Shown here piece by piece: positions 26,148 through 34,834 of a DNA stretch of 64,000 nucleotides. How positions within the stretch are numbered: position 1 is the first letter of the stretch; each line of letters starts with the position of its first letter. A program made the translations under genes and the position numbers. Source of the DNA: Saccharibacillus sp. O23 (lineage in GTDB: Bacteria > Bacillota > Bacilli > Paenibacillales > Paenibacillaceae); contig NZ_NJDE01000009.1 of the NCBI RefSeq assembly GCF_002205895.1, positions 1 through 64,000 of the forward strand, written 5' to 3'. A model generated the notes under the pieces. That model saw only the letters and a list, made by a program, of their open reading frames with translations, was not told the origin of the DNA and made no database searches.

Positions 26148-26744
26148 ATGGCGAGACGGCAGCCCAATCCTAAAGTGGACGCGTTCATGGAGCGAACGGA
26201 GCAGTGGAAACCGGAATTCGAAGTTCTCAGAAATCTGGCTTTGGACAGCGGCTTGACCGAAGAATTGAAATGGGGCCAGCCCTGTTACACGTTCGAAGGC
26301 GGAAACGTGTTTCTGATTCACGGCTTTAAAGAGTACTGCGCGGTCTTGTTCATGAAAGGAGCCTTGATGCCGGACAACGACAGGCTGCTCATTCGGCAGA
26401 CGCAGAAAGTGCAGGCGGCGCGGCAGCTTCGTTTCTCAAACCTGAGCGAGGTCGAGCGCAAAGCGGAGCAGATCGCCGCGTATATGCGGGACGCGATCGA
26501 AATCGAACGGGCCGGGCTGACCGTCGAATTGAAGCCGGCCGAAGAATTCGCGGTCCCGATCGAGCTGCAAACCCGCTTCGACGGCGATGCCGCTTTCCGC
26601 GCAGCGTTCGAAGCGCTGACGCCTGGACGGAGAAGAGCTTACCTGCTGCATTTTACCGAACCCAAACAGTCCAAGACCCGGGAAGCCCGCATCGAGAAAC
26701 ATTTTCCGCGCATTCTGGACGGCAAAGGCTTAAACGACCGTTGA
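26148..26744 (+). CDS. YdeI-like protein (DUF1801 type)
   Basis: This 198-residue protein resembles B. subtilis YdeI and the YdeI/OmpD-associated family. The N-terminal DUF1801-like part runs from VDAFMERTEQWKPEFEVLRN to EELKWGQPCYTFEGGNVFLI, and the C-terminal bacteriocin-protection-like part contains ALTPGRRRAYLLHFTEPKQS. Its activity is unknown, and no signal peptide is seen. It has its own ribosome site (GGAGGAG), is divergent from the nag operon and is not obviously part of another operon. Confidence 0.82.
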   Translation: MARRQPNPKVDAFMERTEQWKPEFEVLRNLALDSGLTEELKWGQPCYTFEGGNVFLIHGFKEYCAVLFMKGALMPDNDRLLIRQTQKVQAARQLRFSNLSEVERKAEQIAAYMRDAIEIERAGLTVELKPAEEFAVPIELQTRFDGDAAFRAAFEALTPGRRRAYLLHFTEPKQSKTREARIEKHFPRILDGKGLNDR

Positions 26745-26908
26745 ATCCGCTTTGCCGCGCGCTCGTTAGATTGCCTTGACGACATGCGGCAGCGGAATAG
26801 AAAAGGTTCGGCTTTTATTTATTCCGTCTTATAGGGATGAATAGGGGCGAATTCGGCGGAATAAGGCCTTTCGCTTTTGACGCGCGCCGTACGGGGATAA
26901 GGAAACCG

Positions 26909-26917
26909 TGTTATACT
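26909..26917 (+). promoter_or_regulatory. Possible extended -10 promoter of the carD-like gene
   Basis: TGTTATACT (TG-N-TATACT) lies 136 bp upstream of the CarD-like gene, with no obvious -35. The gap 26745-27052 otherwise holds nothing recognisable. Confidence 0.35.
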
Positions 26918-27052
26918 GAAAGATAACCGAACGTTTGCCGAAGAGAGCAGACGGGTTTCGTATGCGATCGACGAGGTCGTATCGCCGGGATTTTGCACGA
27001 CAAAACGACCGGGACGCGAACGTGATGCTCCGGTCGACAGGAGGCAAAAACC

Positions 27053-27565
27053 ATGTTCGATGCAGGAGATTATATGATTTACGGAAGCCACGGAGTCTGT
27101 CACGTCGACGAGATCGGGCTTTCCGACGTTCAAGGCTTCGACGAAGCCAGAGCGTATTACACCTTGTCGCCGATGAACAGCGACATGAAGATTTACACGC
27201 CCGTGGATACGCAGGTGTTTATCCGTCCGCTGGTCAGCGGCGAAGAAGCTCGAACGTTGATCGAGAGCATGTCGTCGATCGAAGACGGCGATTACGGGCA
27301 GTACTGCGGCAATACCAAAGTGCTGTCGGCGCATTATGATCGCCTGATCCAACGGGGCAGCGCCGAACGGCTGCTGAAGCTGATCAAGATCATCCACCGC
27401 AAGCATGACGAAATCGCCAGCGGCGGCAAGAAGCTCAATCAGACCGACCGCACTTATCTTCGCCGTGCCGAAGAAATGGTCTGCGACGAATTCGCGATCG
27501 CGCTCGATATGAGCGTGGACGGAGTGAAGCGCTACATGGACGATACTGTAGAAGCGAGCCGATGA
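27053..27565 (+). CDS. CarD family transcriptional regulator
   Basis: This 170-residue protein begins with the CarD RNA-polymerase-interacting domain: MFDAGDYMIYGSHGVCHVDE, then YYTLSPMNSDMKIYTPVDT. The C-terminal half is helical, with KLNQTDRTYLRRAEEMVCDEF, typical of Firmicutes CarD-like proteins of this length. CarD proteins bind the RNAP beta subunit and stabilise open promoters. ATG follows ACAGGAGG. It stands alone, with a short terminator after it. Confidence 0.88.
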   Translation: MFDAGDYMIYGSHGVCHVDEIGLSDVQGFDEARAYYTLSPMNSDMKIYTPVDTQVFIRPLVSGEEARTLIESMSSIEDGDYGQYCGNTKVLSAHYDRLIQRGSAERLLKLIKIIHRKHDEIASGGKKLNQTDRTYLRRAEEMVCDEFAIALDMSVDGVKRYMDDTVEASR

Positions 27566-27608
27566 ACCGAATGTTCGTTATATCCGATCGAAGAGTTTGG
27601 AGAGGCTT

Positions 27609-27630
27609 AAGCCTTTTCAGGCTCTTTTTT
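27609..27630 (+). terminator. Short terminator after the CarD-like gene
   Basis: AGCCT-TTTC-AGGCT followed by CTTTTTTG. The stem is short, so the call is modest. Confidence 0.5.
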
Positions 27631-27755
27631 GTACGTGCTGGGATAAGGGGCATATCGGAAAGACGAAACTTCGCGGATCGCCGACCGATTCATTCCTCTT
27701 TGCGAAATCAGGTCGGAATGACGACATGAAGCCTCGCGAACGGCGTTATTCCGCA

Positions 27756-27798
27756 TTGACACTTCAAAAGCATTCCTTATATATTGATCATATCAAAT
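27756..27798 (+). promoter_or_regulatory. Promoter and AT-rich box before the glycan locus
   Basis: TTGACA (27756-27761) and TATATT (27780-27785) are 18 bp apart. The -10 element runs into TTGA-TCATA-TCAA (27784-27796), a box whose TTGA-N5-TCA form recurs twice before the binding protein gene at 35863. A regulator binding there would block initiation. Confidence 0.65.
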
Positions 27799-27823
27799 AA
27801 TTCAATTATAAGGAGTGTTAGAG

Positions 27824-29866
27824 ATGAATGCGATTCGTCCTTCCGCAGTTCCGCTCGTTACCGTCGACCCTTATTTCAGCGTCTGGTCTTTCGCCGACCG
27901 GTTGACCGATGACCATACCCGCCATTGGACGGGCCAGCGCCACGGCATGGTCGGGTTGATCCGGATCGACGGCAGCGTGTTTCGTTTCGCCGGACAAGTC
28001 GAGCCGAACGCGGAACGTTATTATCCCGAACCGCCCGCGATGGAGCAGACGGGGCTGCGCGTTACGGCGCTCAGCACGTTCTATACGTTCGAAGCGTCGG
28101 GCGTGCGGTTGAATCTGCGTTTCGCTTCGCCGCTGCTGCTGGACGATCTCGACGTGCTGTCGCGCCCGGCTTCGTATCTCGATTTGGAAGCGCAATCAAC
28201 GGACGGCCGGCATCACGACGTGCAGATTTATTTCGACGCGACCGGCGAATGGTGCGTGGATCGGCCGCAGCAGCGCGTGCTCGGAGAGCGGTCCGATATC
28301 GGAGATCTCGTGTCGCTGAAGCTGGGACACGAGATTCAGGAACCGCTCAATCGCTCGGGCGACGATCACCGCATCGATTGGGGGTATTTCTATCTGAACG
28401 CGGAGCAAGACGGAGGCACGACGGCCCTGCTGGGAACGGCGGCGCTGCGGAAAGCTTTCGCGCGCGGCGAGGCATTGCAAGCGGAAGATCTGTCGGCGGC
28501 TCCGCGCGTCGTGCGCGACGATCAGCCGGTCGCCGCGCTCGCGTTCGACTGCGGATCGGTAAACGGAGAAGGTACCCGGCGCCGGATCGTATTCGCTTAC
28601 GACGACGTCTATGCGATGGAATATTTCGGCGATCGGCTCGAAGCGTATTGGAAACGAAGCGGCATGGACGCGCGGACGATGATCGAAGCGGCTTTCGCCG
28701 AACACGACGCGTTGATCGAACGCTGCGACGCGTTCGACCGTCAGCTGTCGGAAGAAGCGTCGGGCAGCGGCGGCGAACGTTACGCGGAACTGCTGGCGCT
28801 GGGATACCGTCAGGCGATCGCGGCCCACAAGCTGGTCGCGGACGCCGAAGGCAAGCTGCTGTTCTTGTCCAAAGAGTGTTACAGCAACGGCTGTCTGGCG
28901 ACGGTGGACGTCAGCTATCCGTCGATCCCGCTGTTCCTGCTGTACGCGCCGGAACTGGTCGAAGGCATGATCCGCCCGATCGTCAAATACGCGAGAAGCG
29001 GCGACTGGCCGTTCGATTTCGCGCCGCACGATATCGGGCAGTATCCGCTCGGCAACGGGCAGGTGTACGGCGAGAACAAATTGGAGTACCAGATGCCGGT
29101 CGAAGAATCGGGCAACATGCTCGTGATGGCGGCTTCGACCTGTTTGGCGGGCGGAGACCGCGAATACATTTTGGCGCAGACGGATCTGTGGGAAGCGTGG
29201 GTACGCTATCTGATCGAATACGGGCTGGACCCCGAGAATCAGCTCTGCACCGACGATTTTGCCGGCCATCTGGCGCGCAACGCGAACCTGTCGGTCAAAG
29301 CGGTGATGGGCGTCGCCAGCTTCTCGATCCTCAAGCGTCTGCAAGGGGACGAAGCCGAAGCGCAGCGTTATATGGACATCGCGCGCGATATGGCGGGCAA
29401 ATGGAGCGAACTGGCGGACGACGGCGATCATACGAAGCTGGCGTTCGGCCAAGACGGAACATGGAGCCTGAAATACAATCTGATCTGGGATACCCTCTAC
29501 GGCACCGGTTTGTTCGATTCCGACATGATCCGGCGCGAAGTGTCTTGGTATAAGGAAAAACGCAACGCTTACGGCACGCCGCTCGACAGCCGCGCCGATT
29601 ATACCAAATCCGATTGGCTCGTCTGGGCGGCTTCGCTCGCGGACGACAACGCCGATTTCGCCGAACTGGTCGCTCCGATCGGCGAGATGTTGAGCAAGAC
29701 GCAGGACCGCGTTCCGTTCTCCGATTGGACGGATACGGTGACGGCCCGCCAGATCGGTTTCCAGCATCGTAGCGTGCTCGGCGGGCTGTTCATGAAGCTG
29801 TTGAAAGACCGAGGAACGATGCGTTTCGAACCGAGCCGCTCCACGCAGGCTTTTTCGGAACGATAA
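27824..29866 (+). CDS. Glutaminase-A / DUF4965-like protein
   Basis: This 680-residue protein resembles the glutaminase A (GtaA) family with an N-terminal beta domain, a DUF4965-like (alpha/alpha) catalytic part and a DUF1793-like end. Landmarks are VTVDPYFSVWSFADRLTDD near the start, FLSKECYSNGCLATVDVSYP near residue 350, FAPHDIGQYPLGNGQ near 405, MPVEESGNMLVMAAS near 430, and YNLIWDTLYGTGLF near 555. Fungal members are glutaminases; bacterial ones often sit in glycan loci. No signal peptide is seen, so it is cytosolic. Its activity here, glutaminase or glycosidase, cannot be decided. Confidence 0.82.
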   Translation: MNAIRPSAVPLVTVDPYFSVWSFADRLTDDHTRHWTGQRHGMVGLIRIDGSVFRFAGQVEPNAERYYPEPPAMEQTGLRVTALSTFYTFEASGVRLNLRFASPLLLDDLDVLSRPASYLDLEAQSTDGRHHDVQIYFDATGEWCVDRPQQRVLGERSDIGDLVSLKLGHEIQEPLNRSGDDHRIDWGYFYLNAEQDGGTTALLGTAALRKAFARGEALQAEDLSAAPRVVRDDQPVAALAFDCGSVNGEGTRRRIVFAYDDVYAMEYFGDRLEAYWKRSGMDARTMIEAAFAEHDALIERCDAFDRQLSEEASGSGGERYAELLALGYRQAIAAHKLVADAEGKLLFLSKECYSNGCLATVDVSYPSIPLFLLYAPELVEGMIRPIVKYARSGDWPFDFAPHDIGQYPLGNGQVYGENKLEYQMPVEESGNMLVMAASTCLAGGDREYILAQTDLWEAWVRYLIEYGLDPENQLCTDDFAGHLARNANLSVKAVMGVASFSILKRLQGDEAEAQRYMDIARDMAGKWSELADDGDHTKLAFGQDGTWSLKYNLIWDTLYGTGLFDSDMIRREVSWYKEKRNAYGTPLDSRADYTKSDWLVWAASLADDNADFAELVAPIGEMLSKTQDRVPFSDWTDTVTARQIGFQHRSVLGGLFMKLLKDRGTMRFEPSRSTQAFSER

Positions 29867-29881
29867 AACGCTAAACGACAG

Positions 29882-29926
29882 AAGCTGCCGGACCTTTCTT
29901 CGGAAAGAGCCGTGCAGCTTTTTTTG
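29882..29926 (+). terminator. Terminator after the glutaminase-A-like gene
   Basis: AAGCTGC/GCAGCTT closes an outer stem around an inner CTTTC-TTCG-GAAAG hairpin, followed by TTTTTT. Confidence 0.85.
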
Positions 29927-29949
29927 GTATTCTTTTTCCATAAAACATA

Positions 29950-29978
29950 TTGAACATAAAAGACATATATGATATGTT
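29950..29978 (+). promoter_or_regulatory. Promoter of the GxGYxYP gene
   Basis: TTGAAC (29950-29955) and TATGTT (29973-29978) with a 17-bp spacer. The -35 sits in ATATTGA, the left half of the locus-wide box; the right half is not conserved. Confidence 0.5.
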
Positions 29979-30049
29979 ATTACCGCCGGAAGGTGGTTCC
30001 GGCGATAAGCGTGACAAGCCTGTCTATTCGATCCAAGAGGAGGAGAAGC

Positions 30050-32095
30050 ATGAACCTGAACAAACGTTGGAAAAGGAAAGGCCCGGCCGCATTTTTCGCG
30101 CTGACGCTGATCGCGGCGGCGCTGCCGTCGTCTTGGGTGCCTCAAGCCGAAGCCGCGGGGCTCGATTGGCCTTCCGGACAACTGCTCCCGTCATTTTCTG
30201 CCCCTGCTTCGACGCTTGACGTCATGGATGTGGTAACGGAATACAATTACAAATGGAACGATCCGACTCTTCAGCACGAGACGGGCAGACCGGACGTGAA
30301 CGGCTGGCTGGCGCAGACCTCGATCGACGCGCCGAACAAGTACATGGTCTACGGCCCTTACGCGACCGACATTCCGGCCGGCGACCATACCGCTTTCTTC
30401 GATCTGATCATCGACAACAACACGGCCGACAACAATGTCATGGTGACGCTGGACGTGCGCGACAACGTGACCGGGCAGGTCTTGGCCAGCCGCGAACTGC
30501 GCAGACAGGATTGGACGCACGCCTCCAGCTACGAACGTTTCGAACTGGATTTCGCCAATCCGACCGCCGGGCACGATCTCGAATTCCGCGTGTTCTGGCA
30601 CGGCGCTTCGTACATCAAAGTCGGCACGATCGGCACGGAATCGCTGGATCGGGCCGAAGAAGCGGCGCTGTTCACTTCGCTGAAAGGCATCGTGAACCGC
30701 GAACAGCCGCGTATCTATACTTACGATAATCCGGTCAAAGGCGAAGAAGGCAAATACAATTGGATGAACTCGCTCGGTCTCGGCCATCAGGACGTCGCGG
30801 ACAACTGGTCGCTGCTGACCAAATACCGCAGCGAGATCGACGGCATCGTCGTCTACGACGACAACGTGCCGGACACGGTGAATCTGGCGACGACCATCGC
30901 TTCGCAGGAAGACGCGATCGTCGCGCCGCCGAGTCTGGTAAGCAAGCTGACGGCGGCGCCTTACAACCTGCCGATCCTCGACGATCTTCGCGGCGATTAC
31001 GCCAATAAGCTCGAAGTGTATCAAGATCTGTACGACAACTATTGGCCGGACCTGCCGCATAAGCTGATCGTGGGTCTGAATCCGAATCTCAAAGGTTATC
31101 TGCGCGATTACGCGACCGCCGTCGGCACCGCGACCGTCTGGCTCGACCCGGCCGTCCCGGCGGAAAAAGCGCTGCTGCAAGATTTCTTCGGCGACATGCC
31201 TTACGGCAGCGGCATCTACATGGGCTGGTGGCCGGAAGAACAGCTCGGCGTCGAGACCGCTTCCGAATACGGGATCTCGACGATCGCCAGCGATTTCTCG
31301 TCCAATCTGACCGTGTTCGGCGGCACGTCGCGCGACGTGTCCGTAAAGCCGGTTCCGGCCAAGCCGGCTCTGGAGAACAAGATCTACGTCTCCTTGATCT
31401 TGAGCGACGGCGATAACCTGCAATACATGGAGCACCGGTTCAAAAAAATCTGGGATGCCGCGAACCGCGGCGACGTGCCGCTCGGCTGGACGGTCTCGCC
31501 GGCGATGCTCGACGCGATGCCGGGCGTGCTCGATTATCTCTACGATACCGCGACGCCGAACGACGCGCTGATCTCCGGTCCGAGCGGCGTGGGATACACG
31601 TATCCGAACTATTGGGACAACCAGACGTATCTGGACGAATATACGGCGCTGTCCGGCGATTACATGCAGCGGGCGGGTCTTCGGGTCGCGACGATCTGGA
31701 ACACCATTACCGGCTCGACCAACGCCAACGTCGGCATCAGCTTCGCGCAGAACGCGCCGGATCTGCTCGGCCTGACCGCTCAAGGCGGCGGCAACGGCAG
31801 CATCAACGTGTTCGACAACTCGCTGCCGAATCAAGTGCTGAACGCCAACTACTGCTATTCGTACGAGACGCTGGAGATGGAGATCGGCAACGCGATCGCG
31901 GGCTGGGACGGAACCGCTCCTCGTTTCGTAAGCATTCAAGCCAATCCGTGGGACGTGGATTATCAGGACTTCGTCGACGTCGTGGACCATTACAGCTCGA
32001 ACGCCGATATCGTGTTCGTGCGTCCCGACAACTACTTCCAATTGATGAGAGAAGATCTGGGTCTGCCCGTCGATCCTTCGACGGTTACGCCGTAA
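30050..32095 (+). CDS. Secreted GxGYxYP putative glycoside hydrolase
   Basis: This 681-residue exported protein begins with a cleavable signal peptide (basic MNLNKRWKRKG, hydrophobic FFALTLIAAALP, cleavage near AEA-AG). It carries the defining motif GVGYTYPNYW of the GxGYxYP family near residue 520, and ILSDGDNLQYMEHRFK near 455. An N-terminal jelly-roll-like region (about residues 60-200) precedes a TIM-barrel-like part. The family is suspected to be glycoside hydrolases, but no activity is established to my knowledge. ATG follows GAGGAGGAG. It would act outside the cell ahead of the ABC importer. Confidence 0.85.
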   Translation: MNLNKRWKRKGPAAFFALTLIAAALPSSWVPQAEAAGLDWPSGQLLPSFSAPASTLDVMDVVTEYNYKWNDPTLQHETGRPDVNGWLAQTSIDAPNKYMVYGPYATDIPAGDHTAFFDLIIDNNTADNNVMVTLDVRDNVTGQVLASRELRRQDWTHASSYERFELDFANPTAGHDLEFRVFWHGASYIKVGTIGTESLDRAEEAALFTSLKGIVNREQPRIYTYDNPVKGEEGKYNWMNSLGLGHQDVADNWSLLTKYRSEIDGIVVYDDNVPDTVNLATTIASQEDAIVAPPSLVSKLTAAPYNLPILDDLRGDYANKLEVYQDLYDNYWPDLPHKLIVGLNPNLKGYLRDYATAVGTATVWLDPAVPAEKALLQDFFGDMPYGSGIYMGWWPEEQLGVETASEYGISTIASDFSSNLTVFGGTSRDVSVKPVPAKPALENKIYVSLILSDGDNLQYMEHRFKKIWDAANRGDVPLGWTVSPAMLDAMPGVLDYLYDTATPNDALISGPSGVGYTYPNYWDNQTYLDEYTALSGDYMQRAGLRVATIWNTITGSTNANVGISFAQNAPDLLGLTAQGGGNGSINVFDNSLPNQVLNANYCYSYETLEMEIGNAIAGWDGTAPRFVSIQANPWDVDYQDFVDVVDHYSSNADIVFVRPDNYFQLMREDLGLPVDPSTVTP

Positions 32096-32167
32096 AACGA
32101 TCGGCATCCTGCCGGCGACGGGAACGGAAAAGTCGGCAGAAGCAGAAGCGGCAGAAGCAAAAAAGGT

Positions 32168-32208
32168 CGGGATACGCTGAAGTCCAGCGTATCCCGGCTT
32201 CTTTTTTT
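32168..32208 (+). terminator. Terminator after the GxGYxYP gene
   Basis: CGGGATACGCTG (32168-32179) pairs perfectly with CAGCGTATCCCG (32185-32196), then CTTCTTTTTTT. It lies in the 301-bp gap 32096-32396, whose right part holds the GntR promoter. Confidence 0.92.
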
Positions 32209-32345
32209 GAAGCGGGCAGCGAATCGGCCCAAAGACGACGTTCTCCGCAGATCCGTTTCCGCTCCGTCTCGCGTCTTCCGCGAACCGTCGCTACGTGACC
32301 GCGATAATTTGCGTTCATCGCGCATAGGCACCTTTTAATATATTT

Positions 32346-32358
32346 GTTATAATATAAC
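32346..32358 (+). promoter_or_regulatory. Palindrome overlapping the GntR promoter
   Basis: GTTATA-A-TATAAC is a perfect odd palindrome that contains the -10 element TATAAT (32348-32353). A poor -35 (TAGGCA) sits 17 bp upstream. It is a plausible autoregulatory site. Confidence 0.5.
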
Positions 32359-32396
32359 CTATACACAAATTCAGGTTGGAAGGGGACCCGAACGGG

Positions 32397-33575
32397 ATGA
32401 ACCAGGAGAGAGAACCGTTATATATACAGATCCAGAACCATTTCAAAGAACGAATCATCGATCGGACGCTGGTCGAAGACCAGAAAATCCCGACAGAGAA
32501 AGAATTGATGGACGAGTTCGGCGTCAGCCGGATCACCGTCGTCAACGCGCTCGTCGAGCTGGCCAAAGACGGTTGGATCTATCGGATTCCCGGACGCGGC
32601 ACCTACGTCAAAGGCATTCCCGAATCCCAGATGAACGACAAATCCGCGGCTGCCGCTTCTCCCGCCGAACCGGAATCCCGCCGCGCCGGAGGAATGCATA
32701 TCGGCCTCGTGTTCCCGACGCTGGAAGACTATTTCGCCGTGCGCCTGATCCGCGGGATTACCGACGAACTGGAATCGCAGGGGTATTCCCTGCATATCAT
32801 GCTGACCAACAATTCGAAGGAAAAAGAAAAAGAAGTGATCCGCGAACTCAAACCGACCGTCGACGGCTTGATCATTTTCCCCGTCGACGCCGAAGTCTAT
32901 AACGAAGAGATTATCGCGCTCAAAATGCAGAATTACCCGTTCGTGCTGATCGACCGCCATCTGCCGGGCGTCGAGACCAACGTCGTCTCGTCCGACAGCG
33001 GCCGGGCGTCCATGCTGGCCGTCGAACACCTCTGGGAGCTGGGCCACCGCAATATCGCGATCTGCACCGATTCCCCGATGATGACGGTATCCGTCGACGA
33101 ACGCATTCAAGGGTATTTCGACGCGCTGAAGCAGAAAGGCGCGCTGATCAACCCCGCTTTGATCCTCAACGATTTCGAATTGGACTCTTCCCACTTGAAC
33201 CGTCCGGACGCGCCCGCTGCCGCGATCGACGCCGGGCATCCGCTGTACCGGTTTATCCAGAACCGCATGGCAACCGCCTATATCGCGCTCAACTGCTCGC
33301 TGGGCGTGCAGATCTTAAGCATCGCCCGCCAAGTCGGCTTGAAAGTGCCGGAAGACATCTCGGTCGTCACGTTCGACAACCCGACGCCGCTGTTCGAAGA
33401 ATTGAGCCTGCTCACCCATATCGACCAGTCCGAATACAAGATGGGAGCCGAAGCGGTCAAGCTGCTGCTGCAAGCGATCGACAACGCCGGCAGCCAGCGC
33501 CGAGAGTTCAAGAAGATCGTGCTCGAACCGCGTCTGGTCGTCTGCAAGACCAGCGGTCCTGCGGCGACGGTCTGA
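32397..33575 (+). CDS. GntR-LacI hybrid transcriptional regulator (AraR type)
   Basis: This 392-residue repressor combines an N-terminal GntR winged helix (PLYIQIQNHFKERIIDRTLV, then ELMDEFGVSRITVVNALVEL and YRIPGRGTYV) with a LacI-type sugar-binding domain from about residue 100 (GLVFPTLEDYFAVRLIRGIT; VEHLWELGHRNIAI; FDNPTPLFEELSLLTHIDQS). This architecture is that of AraR. It sits in the middle of the glycan locus and is the best candidate to control it. ATG 32397 is placed 11 bp after GGAAGGGG; an in-frame TTG lies upstream. Confidence 0.92.
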   Translation: MNQEREPLYIQIQNHFKERIIDRTLVEDQKIPTEKELMDEFGVSRITVVNALVELAKDGWIYRIPGRGTYVKGIPESQMNDKSAAAASPAEPESRRAGGMHIGLVFPTLEDYFAVRLIRGITDELESQGYSLHIMLTNNSKEKEKEVIRELKPTVDGLIIFPVDAEVYNEEIIALKMQNYPFVLIDRHLPGVETNVVSSDSGRASMLAVEHLWELGHRNIAICTDSPMMTVSVDERIQGYFDALKQKGALINPALILNDFELDSSHLNRPDAPAAAIDAGHPLYRFIQNRMATAYIALNCSLGVQILSIARQVGLKVPEDISVVTFDNPTPLFEELSLLTHIDQSEYKMGAEAVKLLLQAIDNAGSQRREFKKIVLEPRLVVCKTSGPAATV

Positions 33576-33687
33576 GTCTGAGCGATCGTGGTCCGGCTGT
33601 TCTTGTTACGTTTCGGCCGGAGCACTTACTTAACAATCGCGACATCGTCGCCGTACTCGAACGCACCGCTTTTCGATCCGAAGCAGC

Positions 33688-33736
33688 AAGCCCGATATTC
33701 TTTTTCGCCGAGCGCGAAAGAATGTCGGGCTTTTTC
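33688..33736 (+). terminator. Terminator after the GntR gene
   Basis: AAGCCCGATATTCTTT pairs with AAAGAATGTCGGGCTT with one mismatch, extended by an inner CGC/GCG, and ends in TTTTTC. Confidence 0.88.
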
Positions 33737-33747
33737 TTTTTGCCTAA

Positions 33748-33786
33748 TTGACCAATTTGATATAATGAATATAATTAATGATATCA
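33748..33786 (+). promoter_or_regulatory. Promoter and box before the ABC permeases
   Basis: TTGACC (33748-33753) and TATAAT (33770-33775) with a 16-bp spacer. TTAA-TGATA-TCA follows directly, one base off the TTGA-N5-TCA boxes of the neighbouring promoters. Confidence 0.65.
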
Positions 33787-33829
33787 CAAAAAGAAAACGC
33801 AGTTGGAACATCAAAGGAGGATCAAGCCC

Positions 33830-34834
33830 ATGATCAGCAATGACGGCAAAACGGCAGACGCCGAAATGCAGCGCTTGCCTATCGCCGGGAACTTAGGCAA
33901 GTCTCGACGGAAACGATCGAAGATCGGCAGGAAAGACGGATTGATCGCGGCAATCATCCTGACCCCGATGATTCTCTGGTGGTTGGTGCTGTCGGGGTTT
34001 CCGACGTTGTTCGGTTTCGTGCTCGGCTTCTTCGAATGGATCGGGATCTCCGACAGCCCGAAGTTCGTCTGGTTCGACAATTACGTGCGCTTTTTCCAAG
34101 ACCCGCTGTATTATCAGGCGCTCTGGCGCTCGATCTGGATGGGCGGACTGGTTACCTCGATCACGCTGGTGGCGGGATTCGGGGCGTCGCTGCTCATGAA
34201 CCTGCCACTGTTCGGCAAAGGCGTCTACCGCTCCATCTGGTATATCCCGGCGGTGACTTCGACCGTGGCGACCACGCAGATTTTTAACATTTTGCTCGAT
34301 ACGAACAACGGGGTCATCAACAATATCCTCGTCTCGCTCGGCAAAGAACCGATCGTCTGGCAGTATTCGGTGTTCTGGGGCGTGTTCTGGATCGTCGTCT
34401 ACTCGGTCTGGAAAGGCGTCGGAGGCGCCGCGCTGATCTGGCTGGCCGGCCTGCAATCCGTCGACACCGCGCTGTACGAAGCGGCGGACATCGACGGGGC
34501 GGGGCGTTGGGCGAAGCTGATGAACGTGACGCTGCCCGGATTGAAACCGATTGCAACGTATATCGTCATCACCAGTCTGATCGGCGCGATCCAGATCTAC
34601 GAGCAGGTCCTGTTCATGACCAACGGCGGTCCTTACGGACAGACCGAAGTGCTGGTGTTCCGGATCTACCGCGACGCGTTCTGGGATTTCAACCTCGGCA
34701 TGGCGGGCGCGTCTTCGCTGATCATGGCCGTCATCGTCTTTACCGCGACCGTATTCTATTACCGCTGGTCCACCGAATCGGACCGCCGCACGACTTCGAA
34801 CCGCAACCGCCGCAGAGGAGGCAGACGAGCATGA
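33830..34834 (+). CDS. Sugar ABC transporter permease (MalF type)
   Basis: This 334-residue permease has a cytosolic N-terminus of about 40 residues, six membrane segments starting at IAAIILTPMILWWLVLSGFP, and the EAA loop YEAADIDGAGRWAKLMNVTL. ATG 33830 follows AAAGGAGG. It overlaps the second permease by ATGA. Its operon has no ATPase, so a shared MsmX-like one is expected. Substrate is probably an alpha-mannoside or related glycan fragment, given the alpha-mannosidase in the same gene run. Confidence 0.92.
   Translation: MISNDGKTADAEMQRLPIAGNLGKSRRKRSKIGRKDGLIAAIILTPMILWWLVLSGFPTLFGFVLGFFEWIGISDSPKFVWFDNYVRFFQDPLYYQALWRSIWMGGLVTSITLVAGFGASLLMNLPLFGKGVYRSIWYIPAVTSTVATTQIFNILLDTNNGVINNILVSLGKEPIVWQYSVFWGVFWIVVYSVWKGVGGAALIWLAGLQSVDTALYEAADIDGAGRWAKLMNVTLPGLKPIATYIVITSLIGAIQIYEQVLFMTNGGPYGQTEVLVFRIYRDAFWDFNLGMAGASSLIMAVIVFTATVFYYRWSTESDRRTTSNRNRRRGGRRA

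Noticed and set aside
27925-29553. Arg-rich plus-strand frame of about 540 codons inside the glutaminase-A-like gene
   Set aside because: Shadow frame caused by GC-rich codon use; composition is dominated by Arg and Gly and no motif is present.
28196-30181. Large minus-strand frame across the glutaminase-A-like gene and its flank
   Set aside because: It crosses a terminator and a promoter, has no motif and is explained as a shadow of the plus-strand gene.
34507-34830. Upstream extension of the MalG-type permease frame
   Set aside because: It lies inside the first permease gene; the ATG in the ATGA overlap with AGGAGG is the real start.
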